Source: Polytrichum commune (Eukaryota; Streptophyta; Polytrichopsida; Polytrichales; Polytrichaceae). Taken from it: a stretch of 64,000 nt of DNA. This document shows, one piece after another, positions 13,801-24,606 of the stretch. The notes beneath the pieces are model-generated. The model saw nothing but the letters and a program-made list of their open reading frames with translations. It was not told where the DNA came from and ran no database searches. The position numbers were made by a program, and so were the translations under genes. Every line of letters begins with the position of its first letter. Positions within the stretch are counted from its first letter, which is position 1. The DNA is taken from contig OX485809.1 of NCBI GenBank assembly GCA_950295325.1, positions 34,362,144 through 34,426,143 of the forward strand. Direction: 5' to 3'.

Positions 13801-16675
13801 CAAAAAGATGTACATTGGACTAAATTTTCTTAGTTGATTACTAGTGTGAGAACATCAATGACATAACTTGTTACTATGGTTTCTGTAACTTACTTTTGTG
13901 ATTGGGCGCATGTTTTCAACAATGTCCACAATTTGAAAGGAACCTTGTTTGCTTTTGCGAATTGGCTTCTGCCCAGTGATCATCATCTGCTCCCAATCCC
14001 CAAAAAATAATTGACTTCCATAAATATCTTGCTGCAATTTGAAAACCTCTAGCTAACTTTCACCTTTTACCAAACTGAGAGCAAGCTGGAAATACAGGAC
14101 ACAACAGCCCTAGAGATTAAGTTCCATTCAAGAGGTGTAAGCATCTTTTAGCAACGATTGCAACAAGATAATGGGTCTATATTGCAAGCCAAATTAGTAT
14201 TCAATAATGACAAGGCACATCCTGCCTGATTTTAAAGAAATACCACCATAAGACAGATTCAGCTCAAGGCCCACACCCTTAAGGATATGAGGCCACCATA
14301 TAGCAGTTTCAGTACAACTCAAATTCCGATGCAAAGATAATAGAGTTATCCCCTAACCCAACATGACTTTTGGTCGGAAGTCTGTTATTTTGCATAAAAT
14401 ACCTTCCATGACCGGAAATTTTGGGCTGCATGCTTTGAGGTAGTTTGGAGGATTGAACAAAGATTATTCTATAATCGTTCATTGTGGATCAGACTCTTTT
14501 TGGCATGCTAACAGATGCTAAAATGAGTTTGGCCCTCAATGAACCCAAAAAGGTTGCTCTTCACTCAAATCCCAAACACTGCCTCCAAGCATGCACCATC
14601 ACAAGTGGAAACAAATTATTGATATTGTATGCAAAACAACCAATTAAAAATCAGAGGGAACCAACTCCCAACGTAAAGTCCCATTGAGCTAAAAGGATTA
14701 CTCTAATGAGCAATGGAATAGCTCCAAGAGAATCAACACTTGACCAGTTCCATTACAAGCCTCGAGTTGAATTTCCTAAGTTGAAAGATGAAATGGTTAC
14801 TAAGAATTTTATACCATTGGAAAGCCTGCTAGCTGAGCATAAGCAGCTGCTGTTGCAAAATTTGTTGCACCCGGGCCAAGAGTTGAAAGGCAACAACCAG
14901 CCTTGCCAGTGAGGCGACCCACAGTCGCAGCCATGAATCCTGCAGCTTGCTCATGCCTTGTGACTACCAGTTTGATGGAAGAATTTTTGAGTGAGTCCAA
15001 CAAATCCAAATTCTCCTCCCCAGGTATCCCAAATATATACCTGCAAATCCCAATGGACAAATCTTCATCTTCATCTAATATGCAAAACATGAGAAAGAAG
15101 GTAACCCATAAGGAATGTGGGTGTTATTCATATTCTCCAACTTCTAATAATTAGAGTTACACAACAAAACTTGTATTGCATTAACAAATCTACAAATCTA
15201 CAATGAAAATTGGATTGAAAATCGGACCTTTCCTGATTTAGTCATGTTTATCATAAGTGCATGATTGTTATTTCTTTAACTGAATCCATAGGTCCTCCCA
15301 ATTGTGTACTCCTGAGTGTGGAGTAGTTAATAAAATTTGAAGTCGTAGTTCAATCGCTTTTAAACAAGTTTCTTTATGGTGTTAGTTTCTTTATGGTGTT
15401 TGTTCTTTGATCCTCACCTCACCACACACCAATCAAATATAAGGGTCCATTTTTGAAAAGTAACTGAATAAAACCCACATACCTCATTCCACAACATAAA
15501 AAACACACATACTACACACTGGTATATCATAATAATGTCCACATTTGATGTTCTTCCAGCCAGCACCGATCTCAAATATGCAGGCCTTTCATGGTCCCTT
15601 TATTTAATCAGACAGCTATATTTTGAGCGGTGTTGTGTTTAGTTGTGGATCTAAGAACGGACACCGAAAAGGCATCATGTCTTTGAAAGAGATTGGACTA
15701 CATGCTCAGAATTTGTTAACCCTTCTAGGCTCAATAGTCCACATAATTGGGGGGACCTATATGAGCACTTAATGAGCTCAAGAATTTTCACTTTAATAAT
15801 GAATAACCAATTCATATGAGCTCCAAAACTTAATGAGGCGAATGGCTACGGACACGATTTGGAATTCGCAATTATCTCGCACTAATTGCATGTTTAGAAT
15901 CCTCCCAGAAGTAGGTGCAGAGCTAAGAGCGTGTCCATTCAAGGCCTGCTTACCTTACACACAACTTACTGTGGCTAGTCTAGAGGAGAAGTTCTCAATG
16001 AATAGGAAATCTCTCTTCTCAACTGTGGACATTGTTGAGAAGGTCAGTCTCACACACTTGGGACTGTCAAATTCCTTAGTTGTATTTGAATCAAACTCAA
16101 ATAAAGTAGGATGTGGATTTCAAGCAGCAAATTTGAAAGTCCCTATGCTGAATTTTTCTCTCGTCTTAGGGAATAGCATTGTCAGACATTTTACACTACA
16201 CAATTCGGACTCGGCTGCTGACTTGTAACCTCAAATATGTTAAGCTCTAAATCTCCAAGATGGATATATCTCACGCTCTTTCAAGTGGCTCATTCTACAG
16301 CTGCAAAACAAGTATTAGGGTAAACATAGATACATGTCAATTTCTTACCAAACCTCAAGTCTACCTACAAGTTCAGAGGGATTCAGCTGAGACATAAAAA
16401 ATGCCCTCTGGATCTTCATCTCCATTCTCACTCAGCATGTCAATGCCATACTACCGCTCATACATTCGAAAGTGACCATAATCCCCAACACTCGGAGGCA
16501 GAACTAGGTAATCACAAGACCCAGAAAATTTAGTGCAAAATACTCCTCAAATCTTGATACCCAGAGACAACTGAAAATGCCAAAAATTCACAAAGAGCTT
16601 CACTTACTCAATATTTTCGTTCTCCAGGGCTTTGACCATCACATCAGACGTCTTTTGCACTCCATCAGACGCCAT
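7874..16675 (-). CDS. Bacterial-type acetolactate-synthase-like ThDP enzyme, 17 exons, 601 aa
   Basis: Exons read by hand (minus strand, 5' to 3'): 16675-16608, 15040-14815, 13986-13894, 13360-13079, 12935-12875, 12693-12560, 12055-11936, 11762-11670, 11329-11241, 11116-11076, 10542-10508, 10230-10084, 9619-9513, 9346-9299, 9087-8988, 8140-8048, 7942-7874. All introns are GT-AG and the total is 1806 nt with no internal stop. The fold is the ThDP-dependent decarboxylase family: N-terminal pyrimidine-binding domain with catalytic Glu (TRHEQ, about residue 53), GPGATN loop, ITGQKPI, central domain, and C-terminal ThDP/Mg motif GDGG (about 454) to NDN (about 481-483). The wording (IFGIPGEENLDLL, AATVGRLTGKAG, INVGHDVVEKPPF, YFPQLEVVGDIA) matches bacterial catabolic-type acetolactate synthases, not plastid AHAS. 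The expected reaction is two pyruvate to acetolactate plus CO2. No transit peptide is seen, so it is probably cytosolic. The last two exons add a basic tail of about 35 residues. The exon 6 donor (12560, GTATAA) was chosen to keep frame over a stronger-looking GTATGT three bases upstream. Confidence 0.9.
8474..8796. mobile_element. Foldback MITE, copy 1, in intron 15 of the synthase gene
   Basis: The two halves are inverted repeats: GGGAGTTGGTTGTTTT near the left end and AAAACAACCAACTCCC near the right, with a central inverted stretch around CCAAACTCATTTTGGC / GCCAAAATGAGTTTGG. It shares ends and core with the elements at 13399-13742 and 14343-14703. The left tip is diverged. Confidence 0.8.
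10660..11030. repeat. Dispersed repeat in intron 10 of the synthase gene (partner about 58840-59210)
   Basis: The two copies share an ordered set of blocks rich in ATGGTAT and ATACC motifs: AATGGTATCAA, TTTGGGTCAATACCAT, TTGCATGGTATACACC, CAAATACCCA and GAAAACCTCATTA. They are the same orientation and strongly diverged. It carries no coding capacity. Confidence 0.75.
12191..12453. mobile_element. Foldback element in intron 6 of the synthase gene
   Basis: The first about 75 bases and the last about 75 bases are imperfect inverted repeats: GCCTAACCTTTGGGAGCTTG on the left against CCCAAGGTTAGGC on the right, ending GGTGAGCCAA / TTGGCCCACC. It is noncoding and the target duplication is not clear. 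This is a MITE-like hairpin unrelated to the three-copy family in the same gene. Confidence 0.75.
13399..13742. mobile_element. Foldback MITE, copy 2, in intron 3 of the synthase gene
   Basis: The right end (ACCAAAAGTCATGTTGGGTT then AGAGGATGACTC, followed by TA) is the inverted complement of the left end of the copy at 14343. The left end (GATGGGACTTTTTGTCGGGA) matches the inverted right end of that copy. It has the same GCATGCCAAA / TGAGTTTG core as the other copies. Confidence 0.8.
14343..14703. mobile_element. Foldback MITE, copy 3, in intron 2 of the synthase gene
   Basis: The tips GAGTTATCC and GGATTACTC are flanked by TA on each side (14341-14342 and 14704-14705), followed inward by long inverted repeats. 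It is 361 bp. This is the best-preserved copy and defines the family ends. Confidence 0.82.
15775..15930. repeat. Dispersed repeat (partner 17878-18030), in intron 1 of the synthase gene
   Basis: Both copies run through a similar order of words (TTAATGAGC, TTTCACTTT, ATTCATATG, CTCCAAAA, GGCTAC, TTTGGAAT, TGCATGTTT or TCATGTGTTT). They are diverged direct copies of an unrecognised repeat. Confidence 0.6.
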
Positions 16676-19269
16676 TTCGTCCCAAAAACCACAACCCAAA
16701 ACCCGCAACCCAGAAACCGACTCCCTGAAATATTTTCGACCTCAACAAAATCGTTCAGGTGAGTATCGACTCGCAAAATTGGGTTGGCAGTGGTGGCGAG
16801 GAGAATACCGCCCTCGCGAGGTGGGGCGTTTGACAAGGAACGCATTCTCAATTTTCTAGGCTCACATGTACCTTATACCTAGATCTCAAAAAATCTGTGC
16901 AAGGAGCGCTAGCTTCTTGAGGTACATTCTTGAGGTCCAAATGTAACGGAGTTGAAGATTTAGCTGTGAGGACTGAGGAGGAGCCAACTGGCAGAGTAAA
17001 GGGCAAGTATAGGAAGGCCCACGTCGACCTTCGTGGAAGACGTCACCTTCATGTCTAATTTACATATATATGACGTCATTTGTAGGGGAATATGCTTCAA
17101 TGTTTTAGAATTAAATTTATGACATTCAGTGGTTTTGAGTTGACTCGATTCTGAATGCATTCCAAATGCTGGACTTTGAACCACATACTTTCCATCAAGA
17201 AGGGATATTTATGCCCCTCACCCAAGGTTTCCTATGGTGAACCATAAATTCCATTCAAACATTGACGTAACATTACTTAGCCGATGAGTTGTATTAAGTT
17301 GTCATGACTTCAAAGTTAGTATGAAGTAGTGGGATTATGGCATCCGGAGTCTTTACTCTCGAATTTATTGTTGGGTTCATGAACACAACTCAGCAGCTGA
17401 GTAATGTTTGTCATCATCTGCAAGGTTGGTAATGTGAGGCGCACTGTTGCTACATGTCATAAGAGGATTAAAATCGCACAAAGGAGCCACTGTCGCTTTG
17501 AATATGGGCATTGTCACATTCAGTTGCAACAAGGTGTTGACTACTACGATTACAAGCATGAATAGTGGACCTAAAAACCACAATGAAACACCAAGGTCCC
17601 AAAAACAAAAACGAAAAAAACATGTTCTACAATTGAAATGATTAAGATGCAACATTTGCAATCACATGTGGATGCATAGGCATGAGGAAACATGACTCCA
17701 GGTTTTGTTATTGCCTTATTGAAGACTTCTATAAAGGCATTAACTAAATCAAAACCAAATAATAATACATTTAAAATGATGCTTGAAACCAATAAAGATA
17801 GATATTACAACGGAGTCAATTTAAACACATTAAGAGCATATCGTGCGATACATGTTAACACCCAAACACAAAGTCAACTCATTTAATGAGCATGAAAATC
17901 TTCACTTTGATTAAGAATGAGAAATTCATATATGCTCCAAAAATATGAGTGAAATGGCTACAACCTCAATTTGGAATCGCTAACCATTTTGTAGTAATCA
18001 TGTGTTTCATATCCTAGGAGAAGTGAGCTAGTTGAAAAATGTAACCATGCAACACCCATTTCCTTATGTAGCATTCAAGTCTCCATGTTTGGATTATGGC
18101 AAGATTCAATGAATTTTTTTTCAAGAATTTAATTTAATTTTAGACAAATGAAACAACCTTTATTTCATTGCCAAACAAAATACAAGGCCATTGGGACCTG
18201 AAAAAAAAGTTGGGGGGACTCTTTTGGGTGCTCATGATGGAACCACGAAACTTGCAACATGTGAAGATCCTAAGCATGATTATCTAAGCCAACATTAGGT
18301 GCTCTAATATGCCACGCAATTCTATCACATTGAAGTAGGTATACATTTCTTGAATTGAAATTTCTATTTGTGAGGGTAATGTCAGAATTGATATTTTGTC
18401 GGAGGTACTTTGACATTTTGGACATGCAAATGTGTTTGAGTGCTTTTAGTTGTACTAAATGGTCGATTTATCTAGTTTGCTTGAATAGGAACTTGAAATG
18501 CCTTGTGTCCTTGGACTTACCTCAAGCAACATGATTGTTAAGTGACAAGCTATAAATTTGTGTGAATATATGATGCTAATGTTGTTTAAGGTCTCAAACA
18601 CTATGCCATTGCATGTGCATGTCTATGACTGACATGCAAACCTAAAGACCCCAAGGGTGGACTCTTCATTAAAAATCTAAATGATGTGCATGGGTGACTA
18701 TAAAATAAAAGTCCCTAAAGACGAGAATTTTATAGAGTTAAACAAATGCATACATATCAACGGTAGGCTAAGAAACATGCTCATGTATTTATATTGATCT
18801 TTTTATTTTGATGTGATAAATGCCTCCACTACATACAAAAAAATAAATGTCATGAAATAAATAGGCCTTTATAACATATAAAAGCCATTGGGGATTATTT
18901 CCATTTGATGGAGATGGATCAAATGTAAATTGGATGAAGTAGCACATCAATATGTCAATATTTTTCCTTTAAACCTTGAGGCTCCCTATTGGAACATCTA
19001 CCTTTTACTCTAAATTTAACAATACCTTAATTTTATGTGCATACTCAAGAAAAACAATACCTCTGTGTTATGCATACTATCTACGCGAATGCCTCAAACA
19101 GAAACACTTCTTAAACTCATGTTAATTTGTACATGGTATGAAGAATCCATAATACAAACCAAAACTTCTCCCTTCCCACAGTCACACTCTCATCTTAGCC
19201 CGAATCTAGCCATGAATGAGAATCGAGGGTAGAGTTCCCAAATAGTTCCCAACCCCTCATAAGTCAATA
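16676..19269. other. Upstream region of the synthase gene plus old repeats
   Basis: The 5' flank and probable 5' UTR of the minus-strand synthase lie just above 16675. No independent gene is recognised. The stretch 17878-18030 repeats 15775-15930, and 18655-19150 repeats 4785-5480. The open frames in 17.4-17.9 kb overlap one another on both strands and carry no motif. Confidence 0.6.
18655..19150. repeat. Dispersed repeat, copy 2 (partner 4785-5480)
   Basis: This is the diverged direct copy described at 4785-5480. It stops about 120 bases short of the left end of the pogo-like element. Confidence 0.65.
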
Positions 19270-22200
19270 CCGTAGCACCATAGTTGGTTCGTGCAAAAAT
19301 AATTCCCAAATAAAAAACCGAAAATTTATGAGTCCAATCAAACGAATAACTGAAAAAATATATTAGAAAAAAAACGAATAATGAAAAATTTGGACTCTTC
19401 TAAGCTCCAACCACGTCAACACGCTATAAGAGGCTGCATGATTACGTGTTAATGGCTGGGCGCCCTGCTCACGAGCTTCACGAGGTTGCTCAAGTCACGG
19501 GACAAAAACACCAAGCACTGCCCAACGCTACCTATAAAATGCCTTGCCTTCATCTTGCCTGGGAATTGTAGAGGAGGGGCTCATGAGGGCAAGGAAACCC
19601 AAAGGCTTATACACAGGGAGTAGCTCTACCAACCTATACCTAGCCGTTGTTTTTGTGCTTTTATATTTGCAAATCATGTTGTTCTCATTTGTTAGGGGAT
19701 TAGGGCATGAGCTAATTCCTGAGGTTTTGACTCGCCACCTTCCCATTTGCTTGAATGATCATTTGATGTAATTGCTAGTTGATGTTCAAGTAGAGAGATT
19801 TGTGGTCCATCTACATGGTCAACATTGATGATGAAAGCAAGAAATTGAAAGAAAGACAGCCTCCAAAACTAGATGATGCAGGCCTTGAAGACTGTGCGTT
19901 GCCTCTTGAGGGAATTCAAGTACTTTTGTGCTCATGGAGATTTAAGTTCTCCTTGGCTACTTAAACTATGATGTGGTTGCTTGAATCATGTTCTAGTATA
20001 GCACTACTATATTCAATGTGATGACTTCATGTTGTTTGCCACGGTTTTTCTCCAGTTTGTTTCCTATTCTGCTCGTCACGGCCTTGTCGCGCGCAAACGG
20101 TGTCCTGCTGGTGTCACACACAAAGGTAGGGAACCTTTGCTTCCTACAGGTTTCGTGTCGCGCTTCTACGGAGCTCCTTCTTGAAGAATACATCGTATCA
20201 TGTCATAAGTTAGTATGTACAAGGGAGGGAATTGATGCAGCGATGATAATGATGATATCGCATTTTATGGCTACAGGAGGTTCTTGATTTTCTGTAGGAG
20301 CTTGGAACAGAAAATGTGAAGGATGTCCATCGCAGCTTAGCCGAAGTGTTTATCGGAATTCCGTACATTCTGTGAACTGTCAAATAAATGTAAAGTGCAA
20401 TGTATCCTCTCATCAACTCCGAAGTTTCTGACCATTTACAACCTTGTGTAGTAGACACCGTGTTTGCTCAGATGACTTCATTGATACCTCAAATTGTTTT
20501 GTATGAACTCGAAGGACTTGTGTTCCTACTTATCACAGAGGTCCAGGTCAAGCCTCGCCAGCAGATAGTTTTAGGATCCTGTGTTGTCCCTGTTGATTTA
20601 GAATAGTGATTGCTGATTTCCTGCGAGAGAAGTGATCGCTGTTATATAAACGTAAAGTGCAATGCATCCTCTCATCAACCCCGAGGTTTCTGAACATTTA
20701 TAATGCAATGAGCTATCTTAGAAGTGATGAAGATTACATGATGATGGAAAGTTGTGTTTCAGAATGACATTAAAGGCTATAATGATTTTCTCATGAAGAC
20801 AGGTGTTGACGTCTTGAGGCTCGATAAAGTAAGCATGACTGGCTTCTGTAAACAAATATTTGATGGACAATAAGTGGGTGATATGGATATATGTACTACC
20901 TTTTTTTCTTTGAATGTGAACTTTGACGAGGACGTGAAAGTGTGGTCCTGATTATGCTCATTTCAGTAGGCATTTTGTTTGGCAGCTGAGAAAGCACGAT
21001 CAGCTGCGGATAGTCTTAGAGAAGTAATAAACACAAAGGTATTTAGTAAGTTGTGCTTTATCAGTAAGCAAAGAAAAATATTTAAGATATACATTTGAGG
21101 ATTTGGAGAGGATGTTGGGAGAATTTTTTGAAGGTAAGACCCGCATAGACCAGAGAAGGTGAGCTGTGTTAAAAATGAACATCATACGTAGACAATGATG
21201 ACAATGTTACGTAGACAATGGTGGTTAGTTGAATGACTTGTGCAACATTCAATTTCATGTGTAAATTCCGAACACATATTTATGCAAATGATAAACTGTA
21301 AAATATTATACTTACACAATCAAAATTGTCACTTCTTTCTAGCTAGATTTCTAATAGTACTCATACTGCTGGAAGAAATAGACTTTGGCAATTCAACAAC
21401 CTTTGTTAATCTCTCTTCCATAACAGTGTCTAAAGACACTTCAACGTCTATCTCCTCATTGCACTCTGTGTTGTATGTATGAACCTCATCTTCAACTGTC
21501 TTGAATAATGGTGTTTTTATGTTGTCCAACATAGCTTGCTTTTGAAATTCTTTGTCAAAAGCACGTAGGAGTCCAGTCTGCTCCCAACCCTTAAGGACCA
21601 TAGCAATCCGACTTGAGACATTTGTCTATGCAACATAGAGCCACTCACATATCTGAGGCTTTAGTTTGCTCATTTTGAAGTCCATGTAAACATCCTCACA
21701 TGCCTTCAGTTGCTTTGCTATAGCCTCCATAGTATACTTGTTAAATGTTTGTCGAAATGCATGTTTGAATGGTCGTTGAATAATAACATTTGCAGGCTGA
21801 TAGATACTTGTGCAATTTGCTGGAATATAAAGAATGTGAATTTTGGGGTGATGATTCTTCATCCACTCCCGAAATTCTTTGCTGATGTGAACACTCCAGC
21901 AATCAATGAGCCAAATCATCTCTTGCATTGCTGGAAGGTTCAATAATTCCACTTGTGAGTCCTTATACGGTACCAATATCTTCTCCACGAACTCTTTGCA
22001 TGTGTCCAAAGTAGACCAATGGTTATGGCTGAAAGTCAAATTCCATCCTGCATGTTTACAATCATACCTCCCCCCTTCTAACTTCGGTAGACTTTTGCTA
22101 GTTATCCCTTGGAAAATTGCCTAGAAAGGGAGGCATTTTCCACTAGCTGCAGAAGATACTGTCACAGTATTTTTTCGTTTGTCATCTTGTCCGTGTATTT

Positions 22201-23443
22201 TAATATGCTTAGTACCATTCATTTCCCATATTCTACTACCACGTGTAGGAACAAGATGTATCCCAGTTTGGTCAGTATTCACAACTAATTCTAAAGAAAT
22301 GTTGTGAACACTTATCAAATATGCACATCTTTGAGCCATAGCCTTCCCTTGGTCCTCATAATCTTTTGGTAGTTTTCCTGCTGCACTGGTTGCTGCTCAG
22401 TAACTCCAATTCAATTCACTCTTCACAAAATTCTTAGTCCAAGCATACGAAACACTAAACGAGATCTTGTGCATGCCTTCTAAGAGTTCTGGAGCTTTCT
22501 CTTGGATTATGGCCTTTATAAGTGGTTGAATGCAAACTACATATAAAGGTTGGTCTGCCTTTCTTTGATTCTTAAGAATGGCACAAATCTCATCCTTCAG
22601 AATTGGATTAGATTCCAAGATTGGGCAGTGTTGTGCAGTTTTGGCAAAGTATGTACCAAAATCGACACAACATTTATAGGTCTCCTTCAAATCTCCATTC
22701 GGATGAAACCATTCTCGCATAGAGCTCTTAGATAAATTTTCATAGACATAAGAAAGATCTCCTGGTTTTCTATAAGCTAACCTAAGAAAACTCCATGCCT
22801 CTATGATATTACGATGTTGTTTTACAGCCTTGTAAATAGGAGGCCAGAGAGTAGGGGTAAACCAATTGGTGTATGAACCTTTGACCTTCTTTGGCTTGGT
22901 AATTGGCTTTATCCTCTCAACCTTTGGCTTTAGTAGCATTGTTTGTCTCTCCTTCCTTGGTCTCCCTACTGGCCGCTTGAATGTCTCCTTTTTGGGCCTT
23001 GATTGCTCCACCTGCAATCTCTCACTCAAAGCGGCAAACTCTCTTTCTATATCCATCTCCCTTTCTTCCTTGCTAATAGAGATAAAAGAAAAATCAACCC
23101 GTCGTTGTTTTGGTGCCATTTCTAACACTCTTCTCGCACATATCAAAGTGCAAATACATACAAAAGACCTAACACACACATTGTGCAAAGACAGACAAGA
23201 GCCACACTTAGTAAGGTTAAGGTGGATACTTAGGTTTAAGGCCAAGAAGCTGCCACGAATGAATGAAAAAAACAACAACCTACTTGCACAACCGTTGGAC
23301 CTTAACAGAAAAACGAATTAATTTTTTTCAAATCATAGGATGGACGAAATTTCATAAATTATATTTTTTGTTGACGAACCTTATTTTTCAAAAAATAAAT
23401 AAATATTCGTTTTGAGGTGCACGAACAAGCTATGGTGCTACGG
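19270..23443 (-). mobile_element. Pogo-like DNA transposon, about 4.17 kb
   Basis: The left tip CCGTAGCACCATAGTTGGTT and right tip (complement CCGTAGCACCATAGCTTGTT) are inverted repeats, each next to a TA dinucleotide (19268-19269 and 23444-23445). The transposase lies on the minus strand at 21329-23278. The remaining 1.8 kb (about 19.5-21.3 kb) is not transposase and includes a short duplicated segment (near 20390 and 20648). It is the evident parent type of the 627-bp deletion derivative at 2564-3190. Confidence 0.9.
21329..23278 (-). pseudogene. Decayed pogo/Tigger-type DDE transposase
   Basis: One reading frame of about 650 codons runs through the whole stretch, interrupted by three in-frame stops: TGA just 5' of 22397, TAG at 22121-22123 and TAG at 21626-21628. 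The N-terminal part is basic, with an AT-hook-like VGRPRKER, then a helix-rich DNA-binding region. The DDE core is visible: NTDQTG (first Asp), WLIDCWSVH (second Asp), and a block CTSIYQPANVIIQRPFKHAF where the family usually has Asp and this copy has Asn. A C-terminal tail follows to 21329. Nonsense codons plus the changed third acidic residue indicate an inactive enzyme. Assignment to the pogo/jerky-like group rests on the TA target, the DDE spacing and the PANV.PFK block. Confidence 0.85.
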
Positions 23444-23539
23444 TAGCCATTATAGTATTGGATAATGGATGATGGAAGTGCTATATTATCCAACAAAAGC
23501 TACAGTCTAGGTGATTCAAAGGTGTGCGAAGTTGCACTA

Positions 23540-24606
23540 CAGTCTAACCTTGATAATGTCACCCTTGTTAATAGAACACCTTGATATTGTCACCTAAAAG
23601 TTTGAAACCGATTTTCATAGTGTAAAACTCCCTCGTTATTATCCCTATCACCCTTGGTAATGTCACTATTTTTTTCCAAAATCCGTAGTGTAAATGTGAT
23701 AATACCAAGTATGGATGGATTGTATGTGATGGTTGGATGGACAGATTGTAGTAGCCGAAAGGGTCATGCGCATGTCGTGTGGCGGCATGGCATGAATTAG
23801 ATGATCAAACCATTAGAAATTGATGGAGAGAGTCCGCCATATTGACTACATAGTGGAATGCAGATATCAACAATTTTGATGAACGTATGAAGTCCAAAAT
23901 GGAGGAAGCAGCTTTGGAATTGGGCAATCTCATCGCCGCATTGAATTTGGGTTTGGATGTTGAAGGCAAGCCTGTAGAAAAGCTTTGTCCTTTGGAGTAC
24001 ATAAACATGGAAGGTGAAGATGATTTTGAGGTGGAATATTCTACTGAGGAGCTTGTGCAATTAGTCCAAGATGGCGAACAAGTTCTTGATTCCATGGAAG
24101 TAGACCCATTGATTGTTGATAGCAGTGATGATGAGTCTAAAGTAGTGAAGCTAAGCGATGCACAAAAATATTCTAAAGATGTTTTGAATTTTATGCCTAG
24201 CCAAGGTTCTCAGATTTTCAACACTCTGGAGTTGTTAGGAATGGAAAAAATCCATGACAAACTCATTAGAATTGGTGTTGCACATTTAACATCAACAAAA
24301 CAATGTGACATTAGAAGCTTCTTTGTCTCTAGTGAGAGGTCTTTACCTGATCTCAATGACACATTATGATGTGCTCTTGTTGTTATTCACAATTTTGAAT
24401 TAGATTTTACATTCAAAAATATTGAAGTCTCGTATTTTTTATTTTCTTTTTTACATTGTAATTTTATTTTGATTTTCTACCTATTTTTTTGATAATATCA
24501 CATTATGCACAAATCTTCAAAATGTGACATTATCAAATATGTCACACCTTGTTTATATCACTCTTTTTGGTGAAACGGATGGTGTGACATTATCAAGGTT
24601 AGACTG
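23540..24606 (+). mobile_element. Second pogo/Tigger-type element, 1067 bp, non-autonomous
   Basis: The tips are perfect inverted repeats over about 23 bases beginning CAGTCTAACCTTGATAATGT, flanked by TA (23538-23539 and 24607-24608). The motif TGATAATGTCAC is also repeated inside both ends. This terminal sequence differs completely from that of the neighbouring element at 19270-23443, so it is a different family. The insertion sits only 96 bases away from that element. Confidence 0.93.
23887..24369 (+). pseudogene. C-terminal remnant of a Tigger-type transposase
   Basis: This 160-codon open frame lies inside the 1067-bp pogo element. It is acidic in the middle (SSDDES, EYSTEELVQLVQDGEQ) and ends with helical segments and TSTKQCDIRSFF, reminiscent of the short tail (basic stretch then DFF/DYF) at the C-terminus of many Tigger/jerky transposases. 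No helix-turn-helix or DDE core is present, so only the 3' end of the original gene was kept. The frame is intact but function as a transposase is excluded. Whether it is expressed is unknown. Confidence 0.65.

Noticed and set aside
7874-16675. Naming the synthase as 2-hydroxyacyl-CoA lyase/oxalyl-CoA decarboxylase or as plastid AHAS
   Set aside because: Plant lyases and AHAS have different wording at the catalytic Glu, GPG loop and central domain. The motifs here (IPGEENLDLL, ITGQKPI, VGHDVVEKPPF) follow bacterial acetolactate synthases.
16632-16859. Plus-strand open frame over the synthase first exon
   Set aside because: It is the antisense shadow of exon 1 and its 5' UTR and has no motif.
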